From NCBI RefSeq assembly GCF_017654505.1, contig NC_054548.1, positions 21,629,447-21,693,446 of the forward strand: DNA of 64,000 bases, given 5' to 3'. Below the pieces are notes generated by a model. That model was not told where the DNA came from and did no database searches. It was given only the letters and a program-made list of their open reading frames with translations. Below, piece by piece: positions 11,704-23,722 of this stretch (the stretch's first letter is position 1; each line of letters begins with the position of its first letter). Origin of the DNA: Polyodon spathula. Its lineage: Eukaryota; Chordata; Actinopteri; Acipenseriformes; Polyodontidae. The position numbers and the translations under genes are program-made.

Positions 11704-12055
11704 CTGTATATCATATAAGGACATAACATTGACTGTTGAGATACATATATAAATAAAGAAGTTTGTACAAAGTATTTTAGTTCCTCAGACCATCTACATC
11801 CTCCTGTCCTGCCTGTAAGAGTGCTCTCAGCTTCTGGTAAATATAGCCAAATACTCTGTATGCTGTTTAAATCTAGTTGACTCATATTTCACCTAGAAAT
11901 ATATGTTGCAATAATTGCTTATTTATTTATGTTATCAATAACTAATGGATATTAACATTTAATAAAATGTAATTTGATTATTAACATTTATCATTGTTCA
12001 AGACTTGTCATGAATATGAATAAATTCATATGAACTAACTATTAATTGATACAAG
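11704..12055. other. Noncoding, no recognised feature
   Basis: Contains no identifiable element between the MITE and the following LTR. Confidence 0.5.
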
Positions 12056-12506
12056 TGTGGCAGAGCAAGAGCCCTGCCTGTAAATAGTGTGGGTGTTTGT
12101 TTGTGGTTTGGTGGTTGCTGGCAGTGATGAAGTTAATTCCCGTCCTTGCCAAAAACATGTGGCTGTTCCTAATGGAATAATTGGTGTTAATTAGGAACAG
12201 CCATATCCTTTAAAAAGAGAGTCCAAAGCTCCATTAGTGATTGAACAGGGAGGTTTGCTGCCTTATGGAAAGAGACAAACTTGCCTATATTTTATTTAAA
12301 AACTCGCCCTGATAGTGCAAGACTTGGGTGAGAGATTTTCTGTTTCATTTTGTGTTCATGACTTGTTTTGTTTAACCTTTTTATTTTGGTTCTGCAAGCT
12401 GTGTTTTCATTTGTAATTTGACTTAAGAAAATAAACTTGCAGTTATTCAGTCATTAGTCTCCTTTCTGCCTCCTGACCACTATAGACACCCAGCCACTCT
12501 ACCACA
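12056..12506 (+). mobile_element. Solo LTR, 451 bp
   Basis: Begins TGTGGCAGAGCAAGAG and ends CCACTCTACCACA. The flanks ACAAG (12051-12055) and ATAAG (12507-12511) differ by one base. An AAAATAAAC polyadenylation signal lies at about 12429 and a TTTAAAAAG TATA-like box at about 12210. The start resembles the LTR at 57408 (TGTGGCAGAGC), but the body differs, so it is a separate family or subfamily. No internal sequence remains. Confidence 0.75.
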
Positions 12507-12713
12507 ATAAGTCTTAGGATATTTGGTATAACTATAATTAATACCACATTCCGTACAACATCACCTGGTAACCTTGGCAATAAATTAAACTGGGATGGCT
12601 TGTGTTTACTAATACTGATATTTTGTAGGTGGCAAAATATGATTTTTCACATCAAAACACAAAAGGGCTTTAAAGTGTTAGTTTGGCTATACACAGTTTC
12701 AAAATCACTTGAA

Positions 12714-12762
12714 AATAATAATAATAATAATAATAAATAATAATAATAATAATAATAATAAA
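12714..12762. repeat. (AAT)n microsatellite
   Basis: AAT repeats with one shift in phase. Confidence 0.95.
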
Positions 12763-13107
12763 AACATTACAAAAACTTAGAAGACAATGACACAAAAAAC
12801 AGGTTAAAAGAGACATATGAAAGCTAAATTATAATGAAACCTTTGATCACTTCACAGATATGCATCATAGAGAATTAAACTTACGGCCAGCAATAGTATA
12901 CTATGCTACGGCCTGTGCCCTTCGTCAGCGTTGCTGTTAAATATTAGTCTCAGGGTTAATTGCTACTTAACAGTGGACAACGTTTCACACAAGATATATT
13001 AAAATCTTAAAAATCTCACTTTGGGTTTTAAATAAATAAAAAGCAAAACAATATATTATTTAAAGCTATCTACTTCGTAGACATAATGTTTTTCAATAAA
13101 GGTACCA

Positions 13108-13111
<4 letters not shown>

Positions 13112-13171
<60 letters not shown>
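13112..13171. repeat. (TA)n microsatellite
   Basis: Uninterrupted TA dinucleotides of about 60 bases. Confidence 0.95.
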
Positions 13172-13175
<4 letters not shown>

Positions 13176-14760
13176 ATATATAATATATTGTTTTAAATAA
13201 AACTATTTGATGTATTGTACTGTACACATGCAAGTAAAAAAAAAAAATACTGTTAGTACTAAAAATACTTTACAAGATTTACAGAACAGTACTTTGACAG
13301 TTAAATTGATCTTAAGTACCAGAGTATTTCAGTAGTACACTTCAGCTTATTCTTTTCAGTGAGGTGCTGTTGCATTACATATATTAAGAATTATTTGTTT
13401 TCCAGGTATCCCTTGTCTCCTGGTTAGTTGAAGTCTCTTCTATTAAAGTGCAGCATTGCTGACAATTCAAAGCAGCTATTGTAAAGTAAACATTGCATGT
13501 TCTCCCTATGGTCAGTTACATTTGGAAACACAAAGAGGAAAACACTGTAGTCTGTATTCATTTTTCTTACACTAAGCTCACAATGTTGCTTAGCTTAAAG
13601 TAGATTTTTGAAATGTCCCCCGTTTTTAAATTCTTATAACCAGAGCTTTCCTGATGCCTAATCCTTACAAACATCTATCTATAGTCCCCTTGAACTGTCT
13701 GAATGATCCTGTGTTCTATTCAAGACTGACACAATATCTGTGTATACATCCGTCAACACAGCATGCCATCGAGTCCTGATGCATTTAATCCTCTTGTTGT
13801 TCAGGGACTTGACACCCTGTAATAAGGCAAACAGTCACATCCTTCATTTCTTTTCACTCCTAAAAGACACAATGAGTGTTCACATTACTGTAAGAGCTTT
13901 CTCGTTTTAATTATATTTAGGATAGTGTTTCTTGAAAGAACAGCATCTTCAAAAAAAAAAAATCTGATATATTAAAAACTTGCCATTATTCTTCATAAAA
14001 TAAACACTACTGCTGCATCACAACTGAACACAATTTAATCTGAACTATCACAATCTGTGTAATGGACACAAAGTTAATAATTCATAATACTGCTCATTTT
14101 GGCTGATGCTAATACCTGTGGTGTATTTTTTATGCCAGATTTATTAAAGATCACCAGAAACTACCCCTTTAGAGTGTTCTTTACACTGGTTGCATCTGGT
14201 GGTTTGGTTTGGTATATCTAAGTTGCTGTTGGTTTGCCATGAAAACCCTTGTCATTTGTATATGCATGTTAATCAAGTTTAATAAAATTACCTTTCTATG
14301 GGCATTTCGTCTTTAGCAACAGTACCACCACAATAACAATCACGTGATCGCTGCAACACCTCGGAAAATATGAGATTGGCTGTAAGTCCAAGGTATATGT
14401 TCTATAGCACCTTGACAAGGAGAACAGTGAGATTAGTATGCAGCACAACCTCCTATTAGAATTCAAATGAACAATTAACATGTTTTGTTTAATATATATT
14501 TGGTCAGAGACAAGAGCTGCCTTTTTGTGATGTTTTTTGGACCAACCATTTTTCACAGTTTAAACATTCCAAAAGACTTCCTCTTTACTTCCCAAAGAAA
14601 GTAGCACTATATATTTTGTTCAAGATATTGTTATTATTATGTATGTTTTATTAATTGTGTTTAATTGTAATGGCTCCTTAGTAATCCAGAAGTAGAGGAA
14701 AAAATAAAACTGGTGTTGGAGTTTGGTTATTTCACAAGTACTCAGGAAACGTTTGTAACC

Positions 14761-14839
14761 ATATTCCATATTCCTTCAAATTTAAGACACACTTTTTAAA
14801 ACATTATGGCCTGTGTCTTAAATTCGAATATAGAATATT
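14761..14839. mobile_element. Short foldback element
   Basis: ATATTCCATATTCCTTCAAA plus TTTAAGACAC on the left is mirrored by GTGTCTTAAATTCGAATATA on the right, about 28 bases per arm with few mismatches around a short spacer. It could be a small MITE or simply a local palindrome. Confidence 0.55.
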
Positions 14840-16029
14840 TATGTGTGTATTAAAATCGCCAACAAAAGACGTGACTACCCAGGTACATAAACAGCAACAT
14901 GACTGACTGCTGAGAAAAGAGTAACCAAAACTGCCCAATCTCAATCATCAATGACATACAGGCAGCCATATGTTAATAAGAAGCGTCATTAACTTCCTGA
15001 AGTTCTGTTATGTTTGAACCAATCATTGAAATACACCCACTTGCAGTATTTTGAATAAGTAACAGCAGACTGTGAATTGCGTGTCCATGATCACATCGAC
15101 ACAGGTTCCAATGACGTTACAGACCATGAGATAATGTTGTCTGGTTGTCCGAACGTACCAATTGTACTTTTCATATTATTATAGTTAGACCAATACAATA
15201 AGTAGTGACAATCCATTGTAATTTGCAGTTCTGATCACTACTGCAAATTACAGGCCAGAATTGTGTGAGCTATGTGTCACAGAAGCTAAGCATATAATTA
15301 TCACTGTAATGTGACTTGCTGATTTTCTTCCTGACAGACTAGCGCCAGCAGGATACAACCTTCTGTCCTGTCTCTCTAAGTCAACAGCACAGCATCAGGG
15401 TTTTAGATTCAACACAAAAGGCCTATGCCATGGCAAACTACAAAGACAGAAGAAACATACCAAGGCTGAAATAGCCAGCCAGTTAATGTGGGGTTATTAT
15501 TTAAGAAACCTCAAGGGCCGTATTTTAAACAAGAGTAAAGGTCGTTTTTCATATAGGAATACAATTATTAAGAGTAGTAAGCTAGCAAGAAACAACCCCG
15601 AACAATAATTGAACTGTTCCTACCAAGATGTTTTTTGCTTGTTTTATATATGCTGTTTTATCCTCTCCTTTGCACTTACACTTCTTTTAAAATTGGTCCC
15701 ATGTTAGGAGAATATTCAACAGCAAGTAAGGTTTAAATGGGGGAGAATTACCTTTGCATCAATACATGTATGGCCACTAGGTGGTGATATAACATTAACC
15801 ATGTTAATGACTGCTGTATTCAAGCCAAGCCTTAAATACATTTTCATACACTGAAATTCACTGAAATCATTACAAGTAGTTCCAGAAATAGGACACAATG
15901 AAGGCATTGGAGGTTGATTGTTTCATATCCATAGAACAGTAGATGAATGAAAGTTGATATGTGACGACATTACAATAACTACTCTTAAGTGAAGTCCAAA
16001 TAATTCAATTAAACTAAAACATGTCATTA
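14840..16029. other. Noncoding; one perfect hairpin
   Basis: No gene supported. A 13-bp perfect inverted repeat TGTAATTTGCAGT (15217-15229) and its inverse (15240-15252) surround a 10-base loop. Confidence 0.5.
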
Positions 16030-17352
16030 ACCTCTGATTGAATACTTTATAAATATGCTTTCTGTTTTCTTTCATTCCTAACCCTCCTTTATGGCTTTCT
16101 ATCTTGCAACAATTGGCTACTCCTGTTTCTCTCAGGACAATTTTATTTTATGGCCCTCCACCTTTTCTTAAGCATATGTATATATTCAAAATTGAGCATC
16201 ATGTGTTCTCAATCTTAACATGTGTGCTAAATGATTCAAAACCATTCTACAACCATTCAGATTTATGGTATAACCACAAAGTAAAGTATAATAAGAAAAT
16301 GCTGTATGAAGAGTCATGGGCTAAAGCAGGAATTAATTCTTACGGTGATTTATTTTTAATAAATTTATAAGTTATAGAATGTTTAAAAATAATTTGGGGT
16401 TAACACAAGAAAATATTAATTTTTTTAGTAAACTTAAACTTGCTCTAAAGCAATTGCAGTGTATGGATCCAAGTTTCATTGAACCAAAATTAACACAAAC
16501 TGAAACTTACCTTCTTAATATTAAGTCATCTCAGAAATTTGTTTCAGGTTTTTATGAATTTATATGTCTTCATACTAACATAAAAAATGACTCTATTAAA
16601 AATAAATGGGAGAAGGATATGCAGGTTGAAATCTCTCAAGAAGCTTGGAACCATATCAATTCTAATGTTAAAATTTGTTCCATCAATGCTAAGCTTCGCT
16701 CCATTCAATTCAAAATTGTAAATCGCTGCCATTATACACCATATAAACTATACAGATCAAACCTAAAACAGAACTCAAACTGTTGGAGATGTGAAGATGG
16801 AACATTAATACATATGCTTTGGGAATGCAGAACATTGCAAAGTTTCTAGCCAAAAGTAATACAATCTATATCAAATATCCTGGGATTACATTTAAGAAAT
16901 GATCCTCAACAAATTATTCTGGGGGAATTATCATCTTTACTTAACCAAATCTCAGAAAAGAATCCTTTTATTTTTACTGACCACTGCTAAACTCTGTATC
17001 CTAATAAACTGGAAGGATATCAGTCCACCTTCATTTGCCTTCTGGAGACAGACTTCAAGAGAATATTTAGAATATGAGAGAAACTATTATTATAAATTAC
17101 AGAAATATGATGTAAAAGTCTTAAAGTTTTGGAGCGAAGCTTTAAGCCTATTGATAGAAACATCTTAGGTACCATCTTTTCATCTTCATTAAACATGTAT
17201 GAAATCTATCTTAAAACATACTATCAGTTGTTTTCCCATGAACTGGTGAGTTATGTATTACTACCAACATATATTTTGATGTATAATCTCTATTTATTTA
17301 TGATCCAGATGAAATCCCTGTTTTAAATTGTTTAAATAAATAAATAAATAAA
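16030..17352 (+). mobile_element. 5'-truncated L1-like LINE 3' part
   Basis: Three successive plus-strand frames carry the C-terminal region of an L1/Tx1-type ORF2. Frame 16104-16370 includes YNKKMLYEESWAKAGI. Frame 16379-16849 includes KWEKDMQVEISQEAWNHI and the C-terminal cysteine knuckle CWRCEDGTLIHMLWEC. Frame 16899-17168 includes LTTAKLCILINWKD and PPSFAFWRQ. The fragment ends in an (AAAT)n-type tail at 17328-17352, as expected at an L1-type 3' end. The endonuclease and reverse-transcriptase domains are absent upstream, so it is a truncated insertion, and it has stops at 16370 and 16849. It is inactive. Confidence 0.78.
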
Positions 17353-17485
17353 AATATACTTTCTGAAACACCTGAGAATAAAAAAAAACATTAAATTGTA
17401 ATCTTCATCAAGTCTTTAGCAACTATCTGTACCTAATCTTTATTTTTATTTTGTAAAATTTGTAAATCATAGTAACATTGACGAT

Positions 17486-17546
17486 AGCGAGAGAGAGAGA
17501 GAGAGAGCCTAGAGAGAGAGGGAGAGAGAGAGAGTAGAGAGATATT

Positions 17547-17608
<62 letters not shown>
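17486..17608. repeat. (GA)n then (TA)n compound microsatellite
   Basis: Purine-rich GAGA tracts (17486-17537) pass into a TA array (about 17543-17608) through a short ATATTATATA bridge. Confidence 0.95.
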
Positions 17609-17610
<2 letters not shown>

Positions 17611-19941
17611 TTACCCACTATTTATACAGTAATTACTGGATTATTACATGGTAATTAGTATAATTAAGAGACAGTAAATATGCTGTAAATTATATCCATT
17701 TAATCTATTACTCAGAAACAAAAAAATGATTTTATACTTGCTAGAACAGTATTTGTTTTGGCATTTTCAAACAATAATAGAATATGAAAATCTCAAATTT
17801 CAAATCTGTTGCATACAATTTCTGTTTCCTTCTTAAACATTTGGTTCATAAAATTGGTAAAAAAAGATCTCACCTGCAATTAGTGCATAGATGACGACCA
17901 CAACAAACTTCATATTGTAGCTGGGAAATAAATCAGAAATCTTTGATTATGGAGAGTCGAGGAGTAGCATAATACTCTATCATGTTTATTACTACTATAA
18001 TAGACTATTGCCACTTTGATTGCTTGCGCACTAATGAAAGGGCTTTTTTCTTACAATACAAAATCAATTCACAAAACAGAGATTGTTGGAGGTGACTGTG
18101 CTTCATTATTCTGATTCGTAACTGATTAGGAAATTGCATTCTGTGCATAACCAACAAGCAATTTAACATTAACTTGTGACACTGCTGCAAAACAAAACTA
18201 TAAGAGGTTGTTTCACAGAGCCTGGTTAGCCCTAATGCCAGATTACCTTTCCCAAGGTAACATTAGGTAGTCCAAGATTAGTGCTAACTGGGGTTTCAAA
18301 AACCTTAGGTACAACCCTATTAAAATATATGGGTAATAGGGGCACGAGTATGCGTTGATATATAAGAGAGAGGCTGGAGGTTATGGTCGACACTCCATGT
18401 AGGCAACCAAGATTTATTTACTAAAATACATAAAAACAAATTATCACAATATACAATCATTGTTTTTAGATGCTTTTGGCAGCAACCCTCTGCCACTCTT
18501 TCTTAAGCCCCAGCATCATTAAACAAATATTTAGTAAAACGTAATTATTATTTAATTAGACAACCAATCAAGGTCCACAGTTTCTTCAGTTCCAACCACA
18601 TTGTGTTACACATCATGGCCCAAAAGTGACGCTTTACTGGGTCCAGTCAACACACACATTTACAACGCAGAATATGGGGAGGAATGAAAATAAGTACCAT
18701 TACAAAATAGGCCAACACAATAAATCATAAAAATAACTCTATTTACATTGCAGGGCTTTTGCCCAGTCACAGTATGTAACAGAATTAAAACGCATTTAGC
18801 ATTCATTTCAAACAAATACAATGATCTATAAACCACTCTTATCCAATACACTACTCTGTTACATGTTTACCAGGTATGGTGTAAATCTGTGGTAGGAAAA
18901 GGAGATTTTGTTGAACACGTCTTCCAGACATACAGAAGGCCTAGTTCTGTATATGCAGAACAAGCAAGCAGTAGAAACAGTCTAATGCAATTAACAATCA
19001 TACTAAATAATAGCATCTCATAGTATAATAAATAAATACATACATACATCTGATAAGCAAAACAGAGAGGAGGGAAGTGTGAGAGTAATGTATATAGTAT
19101 TTGAAATTTGAAAAAGATAAATACCAGCACAAAAGAGAAACTCAGCATGCGTGGTGTCTATCAGCAAGTGGGTCTCAGAATGTATTCTTTTTAGACAAAA
19201 ATGTTAAATCCCTATTTCAAAAGAGGCCTGTGGTTGGGCATTAGGTGTATAGTCATGTTTAGTGTGGTAGTGTTGGGGAGTTTTTGTTGTATATTTGTTG
19301 TTAATAATTTAATCTAATCTGAAGCAATTACAAAGAACCAAACATAAAGTGAATATGTCGTTTCTGGAAGCTAATACCGTTTGTGGTCAATGGCTTTCTC
19401 ATTAAATGTACTATTATTCAACCAGAGTCTCTAGCATGTGTAAATATATTTTCTTTGAGTTTCTGTGGCTATCAGTAGAATGTGTATAAGTGAATAAGCA
19501 ACTTTTGAATTTTCATTCTGAATTTCTCACATTTCTCACAAAACCAGCAGAGTGTTTATGACTTTATCATTATTTCCAGCTAAGTGTGTTCGCTTCTGAT
19601 CTCCCCTGACATGTGTTTCCCAAAATATTAAGGGTTTGAAGGGTGGGGTGTTAACATTGATTTTATTGTGCATTATTCAAAAATATATGTCTGTTCCACA
19701 AGAGATCCATAGCTTGCCATGGATATATAGTCTAGGAAATTTAAAAGGGGTAATTTCTTATTCAATGTCATCCTAAATATTTATGTTTCTGTATAAGGCA
19801 GTATGATGACATGATGACTAAAGGTGCAACATTTGTTTGGGGAGTTCCATTCACACAATCTTACCCTTGTACACTCCTTGAAAATACCTCCAACAGCTAT
19901 GGCCGAAGATTTAGTGTGAACTCGATTTTTAGGATTGAGAC

Positions 19942-19943
<2 letters not shown>
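17609..19943. other. Noncoding, no recognised gene
   Basis: AT-rich DNA. Around 18205-18305 a weak inverted repeat (GGTTAGCCCTAAT with TTAGTGCTAACT) suggests a decayed MITE. Nothing else is supported. Confidence 0.45.
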
Positions 19944-19986
<43 letters not shown>

Positions 19987-19997
19987 TAATAATAATA

Positions 19998-20069
<72 letters not shown>
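19944..20069. repeat. (AAT)n then (AT)n compound microsatellite
   Basis: ATA/AAT repeats up to about 20000, then an AT array to 20069. Open frames over it are artefacts (poly-Leu and Tyr-Ile). Confidence 0.95.
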
Positions 20070-20073
<4 letters not shown>

Positions 20074-22039
20074 TTAAATCTTGTAAACAATATTGCAAAC
20101 GTCTATAAGAAGCCATAATAGTACAGTAGTACAGTATTTCATGTTAGATTTTTCATTTTTTTTCAGTTTTTAGTTAAGTATATTGAAAGCTAAAGTACAA
20201 AGCGGTATGTAATTAACGTAACATTATTCACCAGGTTTCACTCGACTATTTGATGCAAAATCAGTTAATTCTATTGGGCGATGTCAAACTTTTGGCCATA
20301 CCTGTAGATAGAAAATGATATTGCTACTTGGGAAGGGCACTTCATAAGATTGGGTTGGCATGAGTTACCTTGTGCAACATCCCGAGTTAATGGATCTAAG
20401 TTGATTGTTTTATTTTTAAATAATACAGTCTTGCAGACAGGGCTAACAGTAGCATAATAAATTATGGAAATTTCAAGCCCACAAGATAAAAGGGAAAGCA
20501 TATAGTATACATAGTGCAAAATTATTGCAATATTGTGCACAATTAAGATATTTATAGACAACTATTTATATTCTAAACCTCTGGCTTATGGTATTGAAAA
20601 ATTGAGATCCATAATTTTACTCAAAACAACAAGTTATTGCAATTTAGAAAGAAATACTGGAACAAAATAGAATAAACCAAATATGGTTTACATAAAGGAT
20701 GTTCAATTTGGTGTCCAAAATTACTGCTATCTATTATAATCCAAACTTTAGTTTTCTCTTGAGATGGACATTACCCCGTATTCTAATATCAAGACAATCC
20801 ATTGGAAATCTTTTATATTACTATTACATTATATTATTTTAAAAAGGACACACACCATTGTTAGACCAGTAGGTTAGTAAGCTAAAGCCAGGTGCCTCTA
20901 GGAATGCAGCAGCTAATCTAGCATCACGTTACTATAGATGCGTGAAAGGTTGAAGGTAGAGTTAACTCAACCAACTTGCAAAGTTAACTAGGGTGCTAAA
21001 GAGAATCGTTTCTGATCTTAAATGAGTTTGTTCATGAAACCACAATTTATTCCAATAGTAATAAAAGAAGAATAACAGAAAATAACTTCAATTGGTATAA
21101 AAGATAAACCAAGCTGTTGCGTTACTAAATTAACAGTCTAACATTGGTTATTGCCTGTTCATTTGTCAGCTTAAACATATGTAAATATATAATTTTAGAA
21201 GCAAAGAAGGAACACTTACTTTGTTTCCAATTTCTTGTTTACGTTCATGAGCATCTTAATGAGGAAATTACTGAAGATAGTTCCTTTTAAATTATTTAAT
21301 GACGCAAAAGCACTTGGATATCATTACACGTCCTCTATTTTCTTTGCCTGTACAGGAATTAAGTGGAAATCCCCATATATTTATAAACTGGAGTACATTT
21401 CAAAATCATTAGAAAGAATAAAGTTTCACGCATCTTACCTTGAATACAGTGCTATGTTTCCTATGAAACGTCATTGTGTCTAAGCAGGGAAAGTTTATTT
21501 AGCTAGCTGTGTAAATAAAGTATTTGTTTTTAGTTATGGAATTTTAGTATTAACAATTGTGTATGTCCTTATTGTTTGAACAAAGTCAAAATCTTCCATT
21601 TCTATCATGCTTCCTGTTTTTTGTAAACTGCTGATTTCACAGAAAGCACAGAATTCATAACCAACCTCCGTCCATACAGTGTGAGAGAGTGGAGTGCTGG
21701 GTTACTTCTTGTTGCAAACGACAACAAGTACTATATCTGTAACATCGGCAACACCTTGTCTTGACCTTCACCCCCAAAATCACTAGGTGTCTTAGGAACC
21801 AACGAAAGATCTTAGGACAGGACAGCTGATGGTCAGGTAGGTCAAAATAGTAAAAACTAAAATTAATGATAGATTTCAACGCAGCCACACACTTTTATCG
21901 CTGACTTGGACAAATACTAATAAAACAAATAAAATGTGGAGGTTTCAGTGCCTAATGCATAATCTATTGGATTTAATGCACAGTGGAGGCTTCAGTGCTT
22001 AGCTAATTTAAAAAATATTACAATATTGCTTGTTGCTTG
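20070..22039. other. Noncoding, no recognised feature
   Basis: AT-rich. Frames such as the one at 21235-21483 carry no recognisable motif. Confidence 0.45.
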
Positions 22040-22640
22040 TGTACATGATACCTGCCAGCCATGACGTCAAGAAGTTAACGGGCTAACAGGTTGCACGTGT
22101 GGTTAGGTACAGGAGAAATGTTAGCAAATTGTTAGGACTTAGCCTCAATTGGCCCACCTGTAGCTTGTAATAGTCCAACCAGTCGGTAGGCTGTTTTACG
22201 AGCTGGGAACCTCACCTGGGATTATCTACGGCCAACCTTGACTGACGGTGATCTAAAATCCAAGCTGCTGGTTCTGCTTTGGTGCCTGATAGCCCACCTG
22301 GTACTGGAGCTGAGAAAGTACCTACCCTTGCAATGGAGTGAGCTCCCGGAGAGTTCCATTGCAGGATGGGAGCCTGAGAGAGAGGAAGTCAGCTGCTCTT
22401 TAGCATTTTGCAGCCAGGGGCAGGCTTAGATTTCTACCCAAAGGCTGTGGACGGATTTGTGTTTGTTTTCCCACCAACACTACGGAATTACAATTAACCT
22501 GATCAACGGAACGTTCTGTGGCTGGTATCGGCCTGCGGCTTCAGGCATTATAGCCACCCATCGATAACAATAGTCTTCCCTTGGATCAATTGTTTTCAAT
22601 TGTAGTCCTCCTCACTCACTGACTGGATGTGGTTGGCAGG
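22040..22640. other. GC-richer noncoding island
   Basis: Visibly higher in G and C than its surroundings, with several CpGs (TGACGTCA-like near 22061, CGGCC near 22228, GGCCTGCGGC near 22530). No TG...CA boundary with target duplication was found, and the frames are short. It could be an old LTR or other repeat of a different family. Confidence 0.35.
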
Positions 22641-23137
22641 CCAGTTTTTTTACATGATATATTAAGTCCAGAATAAAATTCAACAATGTTTTATTTTATT
22701 TTATTGCAGTAATACAATACACATTGAAGTTTAACTGTGTAAAAGCCACCCAGTTAAATATTGTTACCTGAAACTCAGGAATAACACAGTGCTAAAACTA
22801 ATTTATCATAGCAATATTAACTAATCATTAATCAACAGCATAAAGTTTGTATTTTTCTCATTTTGAAATGTGAACGACAATTTGACTCAGAAGAAAATGT
22901 TTTCTTATAAAACAAGTTTAGTTTTTGTTCTGTAGACATTTGCCTAAGCATTTCATTAAAATAAATAAAAATAAATATAAAAGATTCAGTTGGTCTATCT
23001 TAAATAAAGTGATTCGATTGATAAACTGCCAAAATGACATAAAATTCAAAGCTAATTCAGTATTTGCCTGCTGCAGCTGGGCACTTCGTCAATTGCCTGG
23101 GCATTATGGCAACTGCCCAATTTCGGCAACAGTCCAT
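22641..23137. other. Noncoding, no recognised feature
   Basis: AT-rich sequence leading into a GT/CT microsatellite. Confidence 0.45.
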
Positions 23138-23197
23138 AATGTGTGTGTGTGCGTGTGTGTGTGTGTGTGTGTCTCTCGCTCTCTATCTCTCTCTCTC
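23138..23197. repeat. (GT)n-(CT)n microsatellite abutting a Tc1 end
   Basis: GT repeats to about 23172, then CTCT to 23197. It replaces the outermost dozen bases expected at the left tip of the adjoining Tc1 element. Confidence 0.9.
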
Positions 23198-23645
23198 TAT
23201 AAACGCAACATGAAACAATTTCAAAGATTTTATTGAGTTACGGTTATATAAGGAAATCAGTCAATTGAAATAAATTCATTAGGCCCTAATCTATGGATTT
23301 CACATGACTGGGAATACAGATATGCATCTGTTGGTCATAGATACCTTAAAAAAAAAAAAAAGAAGGTAGGGCCGTGGATCAGAAAACCAGTCAGTATCTG
23401 GTGTGACCACCATTTGCCTCATGCATCGCGACACATCTCCTTCTCATAGAGTTGATCAAGCTGTTGATTGTGGCATGTGGAATGTTGTTGGATATTGGCG
23501 GGAACTGGAACATGCTGTCGTGCACGTCGATCCAGAGCATCCCAAACATGCTCAATAGGTGACATGCAGATGAGCTTACCTGAGACGGTTTCTGACAGTT
23601 TGTGCAGAAATTCTTCGGTTGTGCAAACCCACAGTTCATCAGCTT

Positions 23646-23671
23646 AGAACATAAGAACATAAGAACATAAG
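23646..23671 (-). repeat. CR1 3'-terminal 8-bp tandem repeat
   Basis: Three tandem GAACATAA units (plus strand), the CR1-type 3' tail used in priming reverse transcription. The adjacent AGGAGGCCATTCGGCCCAT is the conserved 3' end of the LINE. Confidence 0.85.
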
Positions 23672-23722
23672 AAAGTTTACAAACGAGAGGAGGCCATTCG
23701 GCCCATCTTGCTCGTTTGGTTG

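Larger units (their letters stand above)
12507..14760. other. Noncoding with microsatellites
   Basis: Holds an (AAT)n array (about 12714-12762) and a (TA)n array (about 13112-13171). The remainder shows no supported gene. Confidence 0.5.

Noticed and set aside
12910..12940. Penelope-like end phrases (CTGTGCCCTTCGTCAGCG; also near 28995 and 37995)
   Set aside because: The matches are only a few bases of a loosely remembered motif. No GIY-YIG or PLE reverse-transcriptase trace is nearby.
18205..18305. MITE around GGTTAGCCCTAATG ... TTAGTGCTAACT
   Set aside because: The arms are short and imperfect and no target duplication was found, so I do not list it as a firm element.
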